A DNA stretch of 44,262 nucleotides, taken from contig NZ_JANXUQ010000302.1 of the NCBI RefSeq assembly GCF_025356155.1, forward strand, positions 1 through 44,262. The letters are read 5' to 3'. This DNA comes from Rhodoferax sp. (lineage in GTDB: Bacteria > Pseudomonadota > Gammaproteobacteria > Burkholderiales > Burkholderiaceae_C). The notes under the pieces are model-generated. The model saw only the letters and a list, made by a program, of their open reading frames with translations, was not told the origin of the DNA and did not search any database. A program made the translations under genes and the position numbers. Below, in pieces: positions 35,328-43,885 of the stretch (positions within the stretch are counted from its first letter, which is position 1; each line of letters opens with the position of its first letter).

Positions 35328-35925
35328 ACCAGTGGGCCTCTTCTGCAGTCAGTTTGGCGGGATCTGGGCGTTGCCCATGAAAACTTATGGTGGTTTTGTC
35401 GCCATTGGCCTCGTCCATCACGATGCGCCGCACGTACGAATCACCACCCAGCTCAACCCGCGCCAATATCTTGGCAAACGCGGCTTGCTTCGGCACCAGG
35501 ACCAGGGACCAGGACTTGACATCCACCGTGCCACTCAACGTGAACTGCTCGCCCAACGCCGCCACATCCCCATTGAGCAGAGAAAACATCAGGCGGTTGA
35601 TGACGCTTACCGTGGGCTCGGTGCTGGCCGACAGGCGGAAGGCAACATCCCGCCCCTGTGTGGCGACTATTTCGTTCGGCGTGAGTTTCAGTACACCGGC
35701 AAACGGCTCCCGCGTGCGCCAGACCACACCCCGTTCGCGCGCCACCAAAAAATCGCCCTTGGATAACAACTGTTTCTTGAAACCCCGCACTTGTTTGGCT
35801 TGCTCGAATTCGCCACGCAAGACATTGGGCTGGGCCAGGTGCGACCGCACGTCAGCCGCCAAATCGGCCGCATAAGTCGCGCAAGACACCACCAGGACCA
35901 TAACCAGCATGACAACTTTTTTCAT
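35320..35925 (-). CDS. LolA-like outer-membrane lipoprotein carrier of the APE cluster
   Basis: The protein has 201 residues from ATG 35925. The signal peptide is MKKVVMLVMVLVVSCATYAA. The mature part is a LolA-fold half-barrel: LRGEFEQAKQVRGFKKQLLS, KGDFLVARERGVVWRTREPF and a C-terminal beta block. Homologues in APE clusters (ApeL type) are thought to carry the lipidated product across the periplasm. The ATG overlaps the thioesterase stop (ATGA) and the end overlaps the exporter start, so all three are translationally coupled. Confidence 0.9.
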   Translation of the reverse strand: MKKVVMLVMVLVVSCATYAADLAADVRSHLAQPNVLRGEFEQAKQVRGFKKQLLSKGDFLVARERGVVWRTREPFAGVLKLTPNEIVATQGRDVAFRLSASTEPTVSVINRLMFSLLNGDVAALGEQFTLSGTVDVKSWSLVLVPKQAAFAKILARVELGGDSYVRRIVMDEANGDKTTISFHGQRPDPAKLTAEEAHWFD

Positions 35926-36341
35926 GTGCGCTCCACACCCAGCTTGCGCCATAACACATCCGGGCACAGGTACAGCATTTCGCGGCTTTGCATATCCACC
36001 GCCACCTGGATGGTGTAGGCCTTGTTGATTTTTTTACTGGTCAATACATCGGTGATCAGGTACTCAATCTTGAGCCTGTTTTCCCACTCCACAATCTCGG
36101 CACGGATGCGGATACGTTGGCCAAATCCCGTTGTCTTGACATATTTCAGGCGCATATCCACGATAGGCCAGGCATAGCCGGAATCGCGCATCTGGGCATA
36201 GTCATAGTCAAACTTGGCCAACAGCGCACAGCGCGCCAGTTCCAGGTATTTAACGTAGTTGCCATGCCAAACGATATCCATGGGGTCGAGGTCATGGAAG
36301 GCAGGCGACAGCTCAATTTCTGCGCTGAGATCAGGCTGCAT
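35922..36341 (-). CDS. 4HBT-type acyl-CoA/ACP thioesterase
   Basis: The protein has 139 residues from ATG 36341. The hotdog thioesterase motif is FHDLDPMDIVWHGNYVKYLE, with probable catalytic Asp19 and the following His26. The rest (MRLKYVKTTGFGQRIRIRAE, ENRLKIEYLI) is typical of the 4-hydroxybenzoyl-CoA thioesterase family. In APE clusters this protein probably frees or edits acyl chains on the ACP. It overlaps the ammonia-lyase end by 11 bases. Confidence 0.9.
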   Translation of the reverse strand: MQPDLSAEIELSPAFHDLDPMDIVWHGNYVKYLELARCALLAKFDYDYAQMRDSGYAWPIVDMRLKYVKTTGFGQRIRIRAEIVEWENRLKIEYLITDVLTSKKINKAYTIQVAVDMQSREMLYLCPDVLWRKLGVERT

Positions 36342-37878
36342 ACAAGCTCCAGGCTTCGCTGCGAATCGCACCCAACAGGGCACGCAGATCGTGGTCCAGC
36401 GCCCGGTCTTCCGTGACCAGCACGATGCGTTCTGCAAGATCCGACTGCATGGAGGCGAGCGCGTCTGGCAATATAGTGCTGGCGTGGTCACGCTGGCGCA
36501 GAGACACGGCCTGGCGGGCTGCAATCAGCATCGCAGCAACCACCTGTTCGGTCAGTTCCAGCACACGCAGGCAATCCCGCGCTGCGATGGTGCCCATGCT
36601 CACCTTGTCCTGGTTGTGGCACTCGGTTGAGCGGCTGAAAACAGATGCGGGCATGGTCAGCTTCAGCGCCTCTGCGGTCCAGGCCGAAACGCTGATTTGC
36701 AAGGCCTTAAGGCCATGGTTGATCGCCGCCCGTTCACCCGTTGCGGCCGACAGATTGCTGGGCAAGCCGTGGTTGAAGCGCGTATCAACCAACAAGGCCA
36801 GTTGGCGGTCCAGCAGGTCGGCTACATTCGCCACGGCATTCTTCAGCCCATCCATTGCAAAGGCAATATGCCCACCGTAGAAATGGCCGCCGTGTAGCAC
36901 GCGCTCGTTCTCCGCATCCACGATAGGGTTGTCGTTGGCACTGTTGAGTTCATTTTCAATCTGCGCGCGAAAGAACGGCAGCGCGTCTTCCAACACACCA
37001 ATAACGTGGGGCGCACAGCGCAGTGAATACCGGTCTTGCAAACGCTGCTCATTGCGGCTGGGTTGTGCGCATGCCAGATCGGCACGTATACGTGCGGCGG
37101 CCAGTTGCTGGCCCACATGGGGTTTGACCGAAAACAGCACTTCGTCAAAATGGTTGGCATTGCCGGCACTGGCCAGCACATTCAAAGCTGTGAGCCGTGT
37201 CGCCAGCTTGCTGACATAACTGGCGCGCTGCCATGCAAGGCAAGCCAGCGCTGTCATCACCGCCGTGCCATTCATGATGGCCAAACCCTCCTTGGGACGC
37301 AGACGCAACGGTGCAATGTTCAGCTCAGCCAATACGCCGCCGGCGGGGCGCACTTCGCCTTTGAACAGAACATCGCGCTCACCACACAAGGCCGCGGCTA
37401 CATACGACAATGGTGTCAGATCCCCGCTGGCACCCACGGAGCCCTCCGCCGGGATCAACGGAAGAATGTCGTGGCGCAGCAGCGTTTCGATCTGCTCCAG
37501 CAGGCCAACGCTCACACCCGACATGCCACGCGCCAGTGACGCCAGGCGCGCTACCAGCACCGCACGGGTCTCTTCCGGTGACAAAACCCGACCCAGGCCG
37601 CAGCCGTGGTAAGCATAGAGGTGGTGCGGCAACTCGCTCACCAGCGACGGTGGAATGCTGACGGTGCACGAATCGCCATAACCGGTCGTTACACCGTAAA
37701 TGACACCGTCTTCGGCAAGCAAGCGGTCCAAAAAGTCGGCGCCACGCGCGATCCTGGCACGGAATTCGGGCTGTGGTGACAGGCAGGCTACGCGCTGCTG
37801 GTGCGCCAAGGCAACCACATCTTCAATGCTGAGGCGACTGCCATCAAACACGATGGTTTCAGGTTGGGATGTTGGCAT
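36331..37878 (-). CDS. aromatic amino-acid ammonia lyase (HAL/TAL/PAL family)
   Basis: The protein has 515 residues. The MIO prosthetic group forms from Ala150-Ser151-Gly152 (SVGASGDLTPLS). Also present are YGVTTGYGDS (catalytic Tyr61), NGTAVMTALA, the GNANHFDE region, SANDNPIVDAENE and a C-terminal helical part. It should release ammonia from Tyr, Phe or His. In this cluster the useful product would be a cinnamate-type aryl head. The selectivity pair is Tyr90-His91, unlike His-Leu of tyrosine lyases and Ser-His of histidine lyases. Genuine HutH is unlikely: no other hut gene is present. Confidence 0.9.
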   Translation of the reverse strand: MPTSQPETIVFDGSRLSIEDVVALAHQQRVACLSPQPEFRARIARGADFLDRLLAEDGVIYGVTTGYGDSCTVSIPPSLVSELPHHLYAYHGCGLGRVLSPEETRAVLVARLASLARGMSGVSVGLLEQIETLLRHDILPLIPAEGSVGASGDLTPLSYVAAALCGERDVLFKGEVRPAGGVLAELNIAPLRLRPKEGLAIMNGTAVMTALACLAWQRASYVSKLATRLTALNVLASAGNANHFDEVLFSVKPHVGQQLAAARIRADLACAQPSRNEQRLQDRYSLRCAPHVIGVLEDALPFFRAQIENELNSANDNPIVDAENERVLHGGHFYGGHIAFAMDGLKNAVANVADLLDRQLALLVDTRFNHGLPSNLSAATGERAAINHGLKALQISVSAWTAEALKLTMPASVFSRSTECHNQDKVSMGTIAARDCLRVLELTEQVVAAMLIAARQAVSLRQRDHASTILPDALASMQSDLAERIVLVTEDRALDHDLRALLGAIRSEAWSLYAA

Positions 37879-38821
37879 GGGGTTCGGTCGCTGTTTGGTC
37901 CCAAAAGGGAAAGAAATTAAACCAGTCGTAGGGTGAACGCACCAACGCTTCGGTCAGCGTATCCACATAACGCTGGGCGTAAACCGCCATGGCGGCATCT
38001 CGCGCGCGTCGGGGCAATACCACGCGGTCTGCAAGTGGCTTGAATTGCAGGCGGTAACCCTCGCCCTCGTGGATACAGGCCAGCACATAGACCGGGCATT
38101 GCAGCAAACTGGCCAGAATGTAGGGGCCAACGGGAAGTGGCGCGGAATGGCCCAGAAAGGTGGCCCTAACCGTTTTGCTTGCAAACACCGGCACGCGGTC
38201 GCCCGCGATGGCTATGAATTCGCCAGCGGCCACTTTTTCCGCAAGCAACACTGCGGTTGCAGGGCTGACTTCCGTCACCTCAATCAGTTTGACGTCGTGG
38301 TTGGGGTTGAGCCGTTTCAGTATGCGATTGAATTTCTCCGCATGCCGCGTGTGGACCAGCACATTGAGGCGCAGCAAGCCCCGCTTCTCTTCCATGATGC
38401 GGCACAGCTCCAGGCAACCCATATGTGCCGTGACGATCAGCCCTCCCTGCCCTTTTTGCACGTGTTCGTAGATGGCTTCACGCCCCGTGCTTTTGACATT
38501 TTCCGGCGGGTAGCGGCCCGACGCCGCCACCAATTTGTCCAGCATGGTTTCCGCAAACAGGGCCAGGTGGCGAATACCATCCCGCCAATCGGGGGCTCGG
38601 CCCAATGCCCCGGTTTGGGCCTGCAGGCGTTCAAAGTATTGGTGCGATGACTGGCGCACCAGCGGATGCGTCCACCAGTGCAGGGCCACCACGGGATAGA
38701 TGCAGAGCCTGAAGGGCCAACGCCCCACCAACCGGTGCACCCAGAAGAGCAGCCAAATGCCCAGGACAAAGGTGCTCTCGCCGATATCGGCCCAATGGGG
38801 CGCTTTGGCCTTGGTACTCAT
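37859..38821 (-). CDS. LpxL/HtrB-like lipid acyltransferase of the APE cluster
   Basis: The protein has 320 residues from ATG 38821. A membrane helix near the N-terminus (FVLGIWLLFWVHRLVGRWPF) precedes the acyltransferase fold with the HX4E motif HMGCLE, GDRVPVFASKTVRATFLGH and a C-terminal DWFNFFPFW block. The family adds acyl chains to lipid A. Here it probably attaches the aryl polyene chain to a lipid or glycolipid acceptor. Its start codon overlaps the glycosyltransferase stop (ATGA), and its end overlaps the ammonia-lyase start by 20 bases. Confidence 0.88.
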   Translation of the reverse strand: MSTKAKAPHWADIGESTFVLGIWLLFWVHRLVGRWPFRLCIYPVVALHWWTHPLVRQSSHQYFERLQAQTGALGRAPDWRDGIRHLALFAETMLDKLVAASGRYPPENVKSTGREAIYEHVQKGQGGLIVTAHMGCLELCRIMEEKRGLLRLNVLVHTRHAEKFNRILKRLNPNHDVKLIEVTEVSPATAVLLAEKVAAGEFIAIAGDRVPVFASKTVRATFLGHSAPLPVGPYILASLLQCPVYVLACIHEGEGYRLQFKPLADRVVLPRRARDAAMAVYAQRYVDTLTEALVRSPYDWFNFFPFWDQTATEPHANIPT

Positions 38822-39555
38822 GCCCGCACCTTGCGCCAGAGTAAGGCAGGCAAACGCCACAACATGCCGAAAAACAGCTTGGCATGCATGCGCGAAATCA
38901 GCACGTTGTCCAACAAAACACGGAAGTGCGACACCCCATCGCTCGGGTAGCTGACCCGCGTAGGCTGGTTAACGATGCCCATGCCACGCCAGTACAGCCT
39001 GACCAAAATCTCGACGTCGAAGTCCATGCGCCTGCCAATGGCGACGGAGTCGATCAGCGCAACAGTCTGTGCCAACGGGTAGACGCGAAAACCGCACATG
39101 GAGTCTTTGATGGCGAACGAGAGGGTATTGATCCATACCCAAACATGGGTGGCATATCGACCATACAAACGGCCTTTTGGCACACTGGCATCGTAAATAG
39201 GGCATCCGCAAATAATGCTGTCCGCACGGCTTTGGGAAGCTGCCAAGAAGGCCGGGATGTCTTGCACATCGTGCTGTCCGTCCGCGTCGATCTGCAAGGC
39301 GTGGCTGAAACCCAGCTGCAATGCCTTGCGCAGCCCGGCCATCATCGCGCCTCCCTTGCCCTGGTTCACCGCCAGCTTGACCAAGGTGACGGTCAGCGAA
39401 TTTGCCACCGCCAGGTCGGCTAAAACCTGCGCGCAACCCGTCTCGCTGCCATCGTCCACCAGTATGCAATGCAGGTCAAACGCCAGAACGGCCTGGGCCA
39501 CAGCACCAATGGCTTCACCGTGGTTGTAGACGGGAATAACCGCGCAAACGCTCAT
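38818..39555 (-). CDS. GT2-family glycosyltransferase
   Basis: The protein has 245 residues with the GT-A start VCAVIPVYNHGEAIG, LVDDGSETG (nucleotide-sugar binding), NQGKGGAMMAGLR, and the metal-binding DADGQHD. MCGFRVYPL and a C-terminal hydrophobic stretch (LFFGMLWRLPALL) resemble dolichyl-phosphate-type enzymes. It probably glycosylates the lipid or head group of the product. It is coupled by a four-base overlap to the acyltransferase; some APE clusters have the two fused. Confidence 0.9.
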   Translation of the reverse strand: MSVCAVIPVYNHGEAIGAVAQAVLAFDLHCILVDDGSETGCAQVLADLAVANSLTVTLVKLAVNQGKGGAMMAGLRKALQLGFSHALQIDADGQHDVQDIPAFLAASQSRADSIICGCPIYDASVPKGRLYGRYATHVWVWINTLSFAIKDSMCGFRVYPLAQTVALIDSVAIGRRMDFDVEILVRLYWRGMGIVNQPTRVSYPSDGVSHFRVLLDNVLISRMHAKLFFGMLWRLPALLWRKVRA

Positions 39556-41246
39556 GCAGCGGCTCCAAAGATAAAGCGACCACTGGCGTGTGAACCGGCA
39601 ACTGACGTCAACGCGAAACTCAAACGCCCCCGCTCCGCATCGACCGCCAATGCCATGTCGATCACCATGCCGGGCTTGATGATTTGCTGGAACTTGACCA
39701 CCTCCAACCGCTGGAACGTAGGGGGCAGCACAAAAAACTCTCGCGCAAAAAGAGCCACCCAGTCCAACTGGGCAACCCCGGGAAGAACGGGTGCGCCCGG
39801 GAAATGGCCATCAAAATAAGGTGATTCGGGCGCAATCTGGATCTGCAAGGAGACCGTATTGGCGGAGCGTGTCAACACCCGCATCGCTGGGCGGCGGGGA
39901 TCGAATAAGGACAATAGGGCAGCCTCAGTGGTTTTGCCCTGCGCATTCATGGGCAGGAACGACGCGTAACGCCAACGCCGCGGTAGTGCGCTGGGCTCAA
40001 CCACAACTTTCAGCGCAGCGCGAAGCCTTGTGTTAAGTGCGGGTTTGCCTTCATCCTCCAGCACGCGCCATCCTTCGTCGCCTGGCACACCCGCAACGAT
40101 GAGTTGTGCACGGCGCGCCAATTGCACCAGCACACGCACATCGGTCAGCAAGCCGGTTGCAAGCAAGGCCTGTTCGACCGCCTGCAAGGACACCCGCTTT
40201 TCCTCGATCTTCACAATACGGTCCGATCGCCCCAGCAAATCAAAACCAGGGCCGTTGCTGCGTACACGGTCCGACATGGCTTGCCAGCCCTCGGAATCGG
40301 TGTGTTTGGACCGCACGTGCAAGGCGTCGTCTTCGACCTGAATGGCCACGCCAGGCAAAGGCTGCCAGGTGAGCGTGCCCGCGGGTTGCCGTTGGCGCCA
40401 GGCCACGCCGCCAGTCTCCGAGCTGCCATAGACCTCAACGGGCGTTTGCCCCAGCAGCTCCAGGCAAACCGGCAGCGCTTCGTCCGGCAGAGGGCCGCCG
40501 GAAGAAAAGACAGCACGCAAATTTGTGCGTACTGCCGCCCAGGCCAGTGCATGCGGAAGCCGCTTCAAATGCGCCGGGCTTGCGATCAACACGTAAGCGC
40601 CGTCTTTGCCAAGCTCCGCCGCAATGTCTTCCGCAAACGCCAACCGTTGGGCCACAAACGAGCGCCCGCTGGCCAAGGGGAGCAGCACGGCAAACAGCAG
40701 GCCATAAATGTGTTGGTGCGATACGGTTGTGCAAACCTGGGCGTCGTCACCCAAACGGGCATCGAAGCATTGCGCCAGAGCAGCTACTTCGTCGAACAAT
40801 TGCGAAAGCCGCTTGACGATGGCTATTGGGGCTCCACTGGACCCAGAGGTGTACACCACCAAGTGGCGCGCCTTGGGGTCCAGAGCCTGCCACCGGGGCA
40901 GTGCCCCCCCCTCTATCGGGCTGATGCAAGCAACACCCGGCACATCACCCGCAAAGCCATCGACCACAGCCCCCAGACTCGCCACATTGGCAGCAGCAAC
41001 ATCGGCCAGCAAATACACCGTCTTTTCAGCTTGCCACGCACCAAACAAAGCCGTTGCAAAGGTGTAGCCGTCCCGGAAGAACAAGCCAAAACGGGTCCCA
41101 GCATGGGCTGAGAAAGCGCCATGCCACGCCGCAGTGTCCCGCTCAAACGTGGCAAAGTCCAAGCAGCTTGCGCCACGGGTTGCAACACCATACGGCCCCG
41201 CACGCCCTGTGCACAGCAGATCTGCCAGGTACACCAATTCAGCCAT
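39552..41246 (-). CDS. AMP-dependent aryl acid ligase fused to a hotdog dehydratase
   Basis: This 564-residue two-part protein starts with an ANL-family ligase (about 1-455). It has the P-loop-like YTSGSSGAPIAIVK, YGSSETGGVAWR, LLGRSDRIVKIEEKRVSLQ and C-terminal Lys in PMNAQGKT. The last 100 residues or so form a FabZ-like hotdog domain (YFDGHFPGAPVLPGVAQLDW), with Asp at the position where FabZ has catalytic Glu. The ligase should adenylate the aryl acid and load it on an ACP. In other APE clusters ligase and dehydratase are separate neighbours, so this is a fusion. It overlaps the membrane protein by eight bases. Confidence 0.9.
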   Translation of the reverse strand: MAELVYLADLLCTGRAGPYGVATRGASCLDFATFERDTAAWHGAFSAHAGTRFGLFFRDGYTFATALFGAWQAEKTVYLLADVAAANVASLGAVVDGFAGDVPGVACISPIEGGALPRWQALDPKARHLVVYTSGSSGAPIAIVKRLSQLFDEVAALAQCFDARLGDDAQVCTTVSHQHIYGLLFAVLLPLASGRSFVAQRLAFAEDIAAELGKDGAYVLIASPAHLKRLPHALAWAAVRTNLRAVFSSGGPLPDEALPVCLELLGQTPVEVYGSSETGGVAWRQRQPAGTLTWQPLPGVAIQVEDDALHVRSKHTDSEGWQAMSDRVRSNGPGFDLLGRSDRIVKIEEKRVSLQAVEQALLATGLLTDVRVLVQLARRAQLIVAGVPGDEGWRVLEDEGKPALNTRLRAALKVVVEPSALPRRWRYASFLPMNAQGKTTEAALLSLFDPRRPAMRVLTRSANTVSLQIQIAPESPYFDGHFPGAPVLPGVAQLDWVALFAREFFVLPPTFQRLEVVKFQQIIKPGMVIDMALAVDAERGRLSFALTSVAGSHASGRFIFGAAA

Positions 41247-41784
41247 GGTGCAGTCTGGCCCTCATGCGTTTGCGCAGCAACCATTCACCGGCAAAAAGTA
41301 CACCCATCAACAGGTAACTGATCATTCCGTTATAGAGCGCCCAACCGGCATCCGTTGCCCAAAACACGGTCGCCAACGAAATACTTCCGTTGACGACGAA
41401 GAACCCGCACCACACCTGCGTGACGCGCCGGGTATAGGCAATACCGGTGGGCGGCAGGTTTGGCTCGTGCAGGCGCGCCAAACGCTCGATCACGCTGGGC
41501 GGGTACACCAGGCTGATGGAAAATACACACAGCATGACCACGTTGACCAGCATCGGATACAGCTTGAGCGGCATGACCTGGTTGCCCCAAAAACTTGCGA
41601 CCGCCAACACCATGGCGCCCAATGCCGCTACCAACCACACACGCTCCCGCGCAAACGCGGCGCGCAGCAAAGCCATGCCGACCAATAACAACGCCAACCA
41701 GCGCGGCTCCACGTGCGCATCCAGCCCAAAGTACACCACCAGCGGGTAGGCCAATGTCAGCAAGGTGAGCGCGAAAGTCCGCAT
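41239..41784 (-). CDS. COG4648-like integral membrane protein of APE clusters
   Basis: This 181-residue protein has about five hydrophobic helices: FALTLLTLAYPLVVYFGLDA, WLALLLVGMALLRAAF, VWLVAALGAMVLAVASFW, MLVNVVMLCVFSISLVYPP, and a C-terminal pair. The motif VYPPSVIERLARL and VTQVWCGFFVVNGSIS match a membrane protein found beside the ACP and ligase genes in APE clusters. Its function is not known. It follows the ACP gene after 12 bases. Confidence 0.82.
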   Translation of the reverse strand: MRTFALTLLTLAYPLVVYFGLDAHVEPRWLALLLVGMALLRAAFARERVWLVAALGAMVLAVASFWGNQVMPLKLYPMLVNVVMLCVFSISLVYPPSVIERLARLHEPNLPPTGIAYTRRVTQVWCGFFVVNGSISLATVFWATDAGWALYNGMISYLLMGVLFAGEWLLRKRMRARLHHG

Positions 41785-41796
41785 CAGGGCACGCGG

Positions 41797-42054
41797 TCAG
41801 TGTGCGGGCGCGTCGCCCAGCAAGCCATGCACCGCGTCGACCACGTCTTGCAAGGTGCGCACAGACTTGAATGCGTCGGGCTGCAGGCGTTTGCCCACCA
41901 GAGGTTTGAGTTTCACAATGAGATCCACCGCATCAATGCTGTCGATATCAAGGTCCTCATTCAAACGGGACTCGGGCTTGATCAGCGCCGTGTCTATATC
42001 AAACGTGTCATGCAGGATGGCGGCCAAATGGTTGAATAATTCTTGCTTGGTCAT
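41797..42054 (-). CDS. acyl carrier protein
   Basis: This 85-residue acidic helical protein has the phosphopantetheine-bearing Ser in LNEDLDIDSIDAVDLIVKLK. It is followed 12 bases later by the membrane protein gene. One of two carrier proteins in the operon; the two are clearly different in sequence, suggesting separate jobs (starter loading against chain extension). Confidence 0.93.
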   Translation of the reverse strand: MTKQELFNHLAAILHDTFDIDTALIKPESRLNEDLDIDSIDAVDLIVKLKPLVGKRLQPDAFKSVRTLQDVVDAVHGLLGDAPAH

Positions 42055-42125
42055 GGTGAGGGCATTGATGGCAGGTGGCGAAACTTTCGCAATGTCCGTT
42101 GGACTTTTCTTGCTCTCTCTTTTTT

Positions 42126-42386
42126 CTACTTTTTGCGAGACGCGCTGACAAAGGCGGCCAGTGAACGAACGTTTGCAAAATGGGCTCGCGTCTCCTGGGC
42201 ATCGCCCGCCATCGTCACGCCGTAGCGCTTTTGCAAAGCGAGCCCCAACTCCAGCGCGTCAATCGAATCCAGGCCAAGGCCATCGACAAACAATGCTGCG
42301 TCGGGGTCAATGTCTTCAGGTCGTATGTCTTCCAGGCTCAGGGTCTCAATGACCAACGCGGTGATCTCTTGTTCAAGTGCCTGCAT
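42126..42386 (-). CDS. acyl carrier protein (second)
   Basis: This 86-residue carrier has the GLDSIDALELGLALQ motif with its modified Ser, preceded by an IDPDAALFVDGL segment. It overlaps the acyltransferase gene by 14 bases. The 71 bases to the next ACP show no further gene. Confidence 0.93.
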   Translation of the reverse strand: MQALEQEITALVIETLSLEDIRPEDIDPDAALFVDGLGLDSIDALELGLALQKRYGVTMAGDAQETRAHFANVRSLAAFVSASRKK

Positions 42387-43155
42387 GTGTCGAGGTCTCC
42401 GTAGAAAAGTATTGGTGAAGGTGTTCTGTTAAACGGCGCGCAGCAATGGCCAGCTCGCCACCGGCCTGCGCGATAAAGGGTGCAACGGGTATTGCATCGT
42501 GCACCGTGATCGTGAAAACCATGCGCCGCTGGGGTACCTTCCACCACGGCAACCCCTTGGTCAGGCTCAGCGGTACACAGCGGATGGTTACAGGTGTGAT
42601 GTCGCACATGCCCCGCACAGCGATATTGGCCGCGCCACGCTGCAAATGCATGAGGCCGCTGACGGGTGTGCGCGTGCCTTCCGGAAAAATGACCAGGCTG
42701 TTTCCTGCCTTGACGGAGGCAATGCAGTCCTGCACCAAATCAGCCCCCACATCGTTGCAGATATAGTTGGTCGCCCGCACAGGCCCACGGGTAAACGGGT
42801 TGCGCGCCAGAGCAGATTTGACAACACAATCCGCATTGGGGAGTAGCGAGATCAGGAACACCACGTCAATCAGCGTGGGGTGGTTGGCCAGCACCAGCTG
42901 CCCCCTGCCACCCAACTTCTCCAAGCCTTCGATGTGGTAACGCAGGATGCCCAAGAAGCGCATCAAACCGATGAAGGCACGAAAGGCGTGGTGTATGGTC
43001 AGCCGCGCAAGCATCACACGCTGCGCATGGTCCCGCACGAACACCTGCAGCAACGGAAAAATGATGACGCGCAGCGCCACACCACCCAGGCCGAATATTG
43101 TGAAGGCAATGGCTGTGGCGAGCACGCGCCAACCGCGGTCCATCCAGCTAAGCAT
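42373..43155 (-). CDS. PlsC-like lysophospholipid acyltransferase
   Basis: The protein has 260 residues with an N-terminal membrane helix (VLATAIAFTIFGLGGVALRV). Acyltransferase motif I is a variant: NHPTLIDVVF in place of NHxxxxD with His first, and motif III is VIFPEGTRTPVSG. The family acylates glycerolipids. In APE clusters one or two such enzymes help attach the polyene to a lipid. It overlaps the chain-length-factor-like gene by eight bases. Confidence 0.88.
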   Translation of the reverse strand: MLSWMDRGWRVLATAIAFTIFGLGGVALRVIIFPLLQVFVRDHAQRVMLARLTIHHAFRAFIGLMRFLGILRYHIEGLEKLGGRGQLVLANHPTLIDVVFLISLLPNADCVVKSALARNPFTRGPVRATNYICNDVGADLVQDCIASVKAGNSLVIFPEGTRTPVSGLMHLQRGAANIAVRGMCDITPVTIRCVPLSLTKGLPWWKVPQRRMVFTITVHDAIPVAPFIAQAGGELAIAARRLTEHLHQYFSTETSTHAGT

Positions 43156-43885
43156 GGTTGACCCATTCCCAGCGGCGGGCGCCCACTGTGTGTACGTAGC
43201 GGCTTGTGGAGCCGGACACCAGCAGGTCCAAGACCGCTAGATCCGTAGTCAAGCCCCCGGCCGTCGTTGCAGGCACTTCTTCGGCAGCGGGACCCGACTG
43301 CAGGCTGTAACCCCCGCTATCCACCGGTCGGATGCGAAAGGCCATGGCGCGGGCAAATTCCACGCCCTCCTCAAATACATCGTAAGGCGGCGGCAGTGGT
43401 TCGTCGTAATACACGACCAAAACCGCGGGCTCGCCGTCGGCCAATTGACCCAGGGCTTCTGTAAACGCAGCTTCTACCGTTTCTTCTCCGGCGGCAATGG
43501 CGGTGTAGGTTCCGGTGTAGGCGGTGGCGATGGAATACAACGCACCTATCGCGTTGTGCACCGAGGTACTGAAAGCGGCCGGCGAAGGCGCCTCACCATC
43601 GGCCAATTGGCACAGCATTCGCAGGCAGCGGCCAATGTCGCCACGGCGGGAGGCGAAAACTATCGGACACGGTGCGCTGTCGCCCTGCGCCCAGTATGCA
43701 GCTTGCAATGCCACCCGCCCCAGACGGTCCACGCGGCGGCGGATCATGGCGGGCATTTCTACTAACGGAGGGTCGTGCGTGTAGGAAAGGGGGCTTGGTT
43801 GACGCAACCAAGCTTGCCATGCAGTGTGGTCATTCAGGCCAGGCGCCCAAGCGGCCCAGCGTTCAACGGAAAACCTAACTGTCAT
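43148..43885 (-). CDS. ketosynthase-like chain-length-factor protein (PF13723 type)
   Basis: The protein has 245 residues, about half the size of a ketosynthase, with the N-terminal thiolase-like half only: CPIVFASRRGDIGRCLRML and PSPAAFSTSVHNAIGALYSI. In place of the active-site Cys segment it has TAIAAGEETVEAAF, so it cannot condense. This is the known form of the ketoacyl-synthase-like protein (ApeC type) that pairs with an active ketosynthase as a chain-length factor. It is the first gene of the APE operon. Confidence 0.85.
   Translation of the reverse strand: MTVRFSVERWAAWAPGLNDHTAWQAWLRQPSPLSYTHDPPLVEMPAMIRRRVDRLGRVALQAAYWAQGDSAPCPIVFASRRGDIGRCLRMLCQLADGEAPSPAAFSTSVHNAIGALYSIATAYTGTYTAIAAGEETVEAAFTEALGQLADGEPAVLVVYYDEPLPPPYDVFEEGVEFARAMAFRIRPVDSGGYSLQSGPAAEEVPATTAGGLTTDLAVLDLLVSGSTSRYVHTVGARRWEWVNHA

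Noticed and set aside
36331..37878. Histidine utilisation gene hutH
   Set aside because: No hutU, hutI, hutG or regulator is nearby, and the gene is embedded and overlapping within the APE operon.
43148..43885. Truncated ketosynthase pseudogene
   Set aside because: The half-size form without the active Cys is the standard form of this APE protein and has an intact, coupled reading frame.
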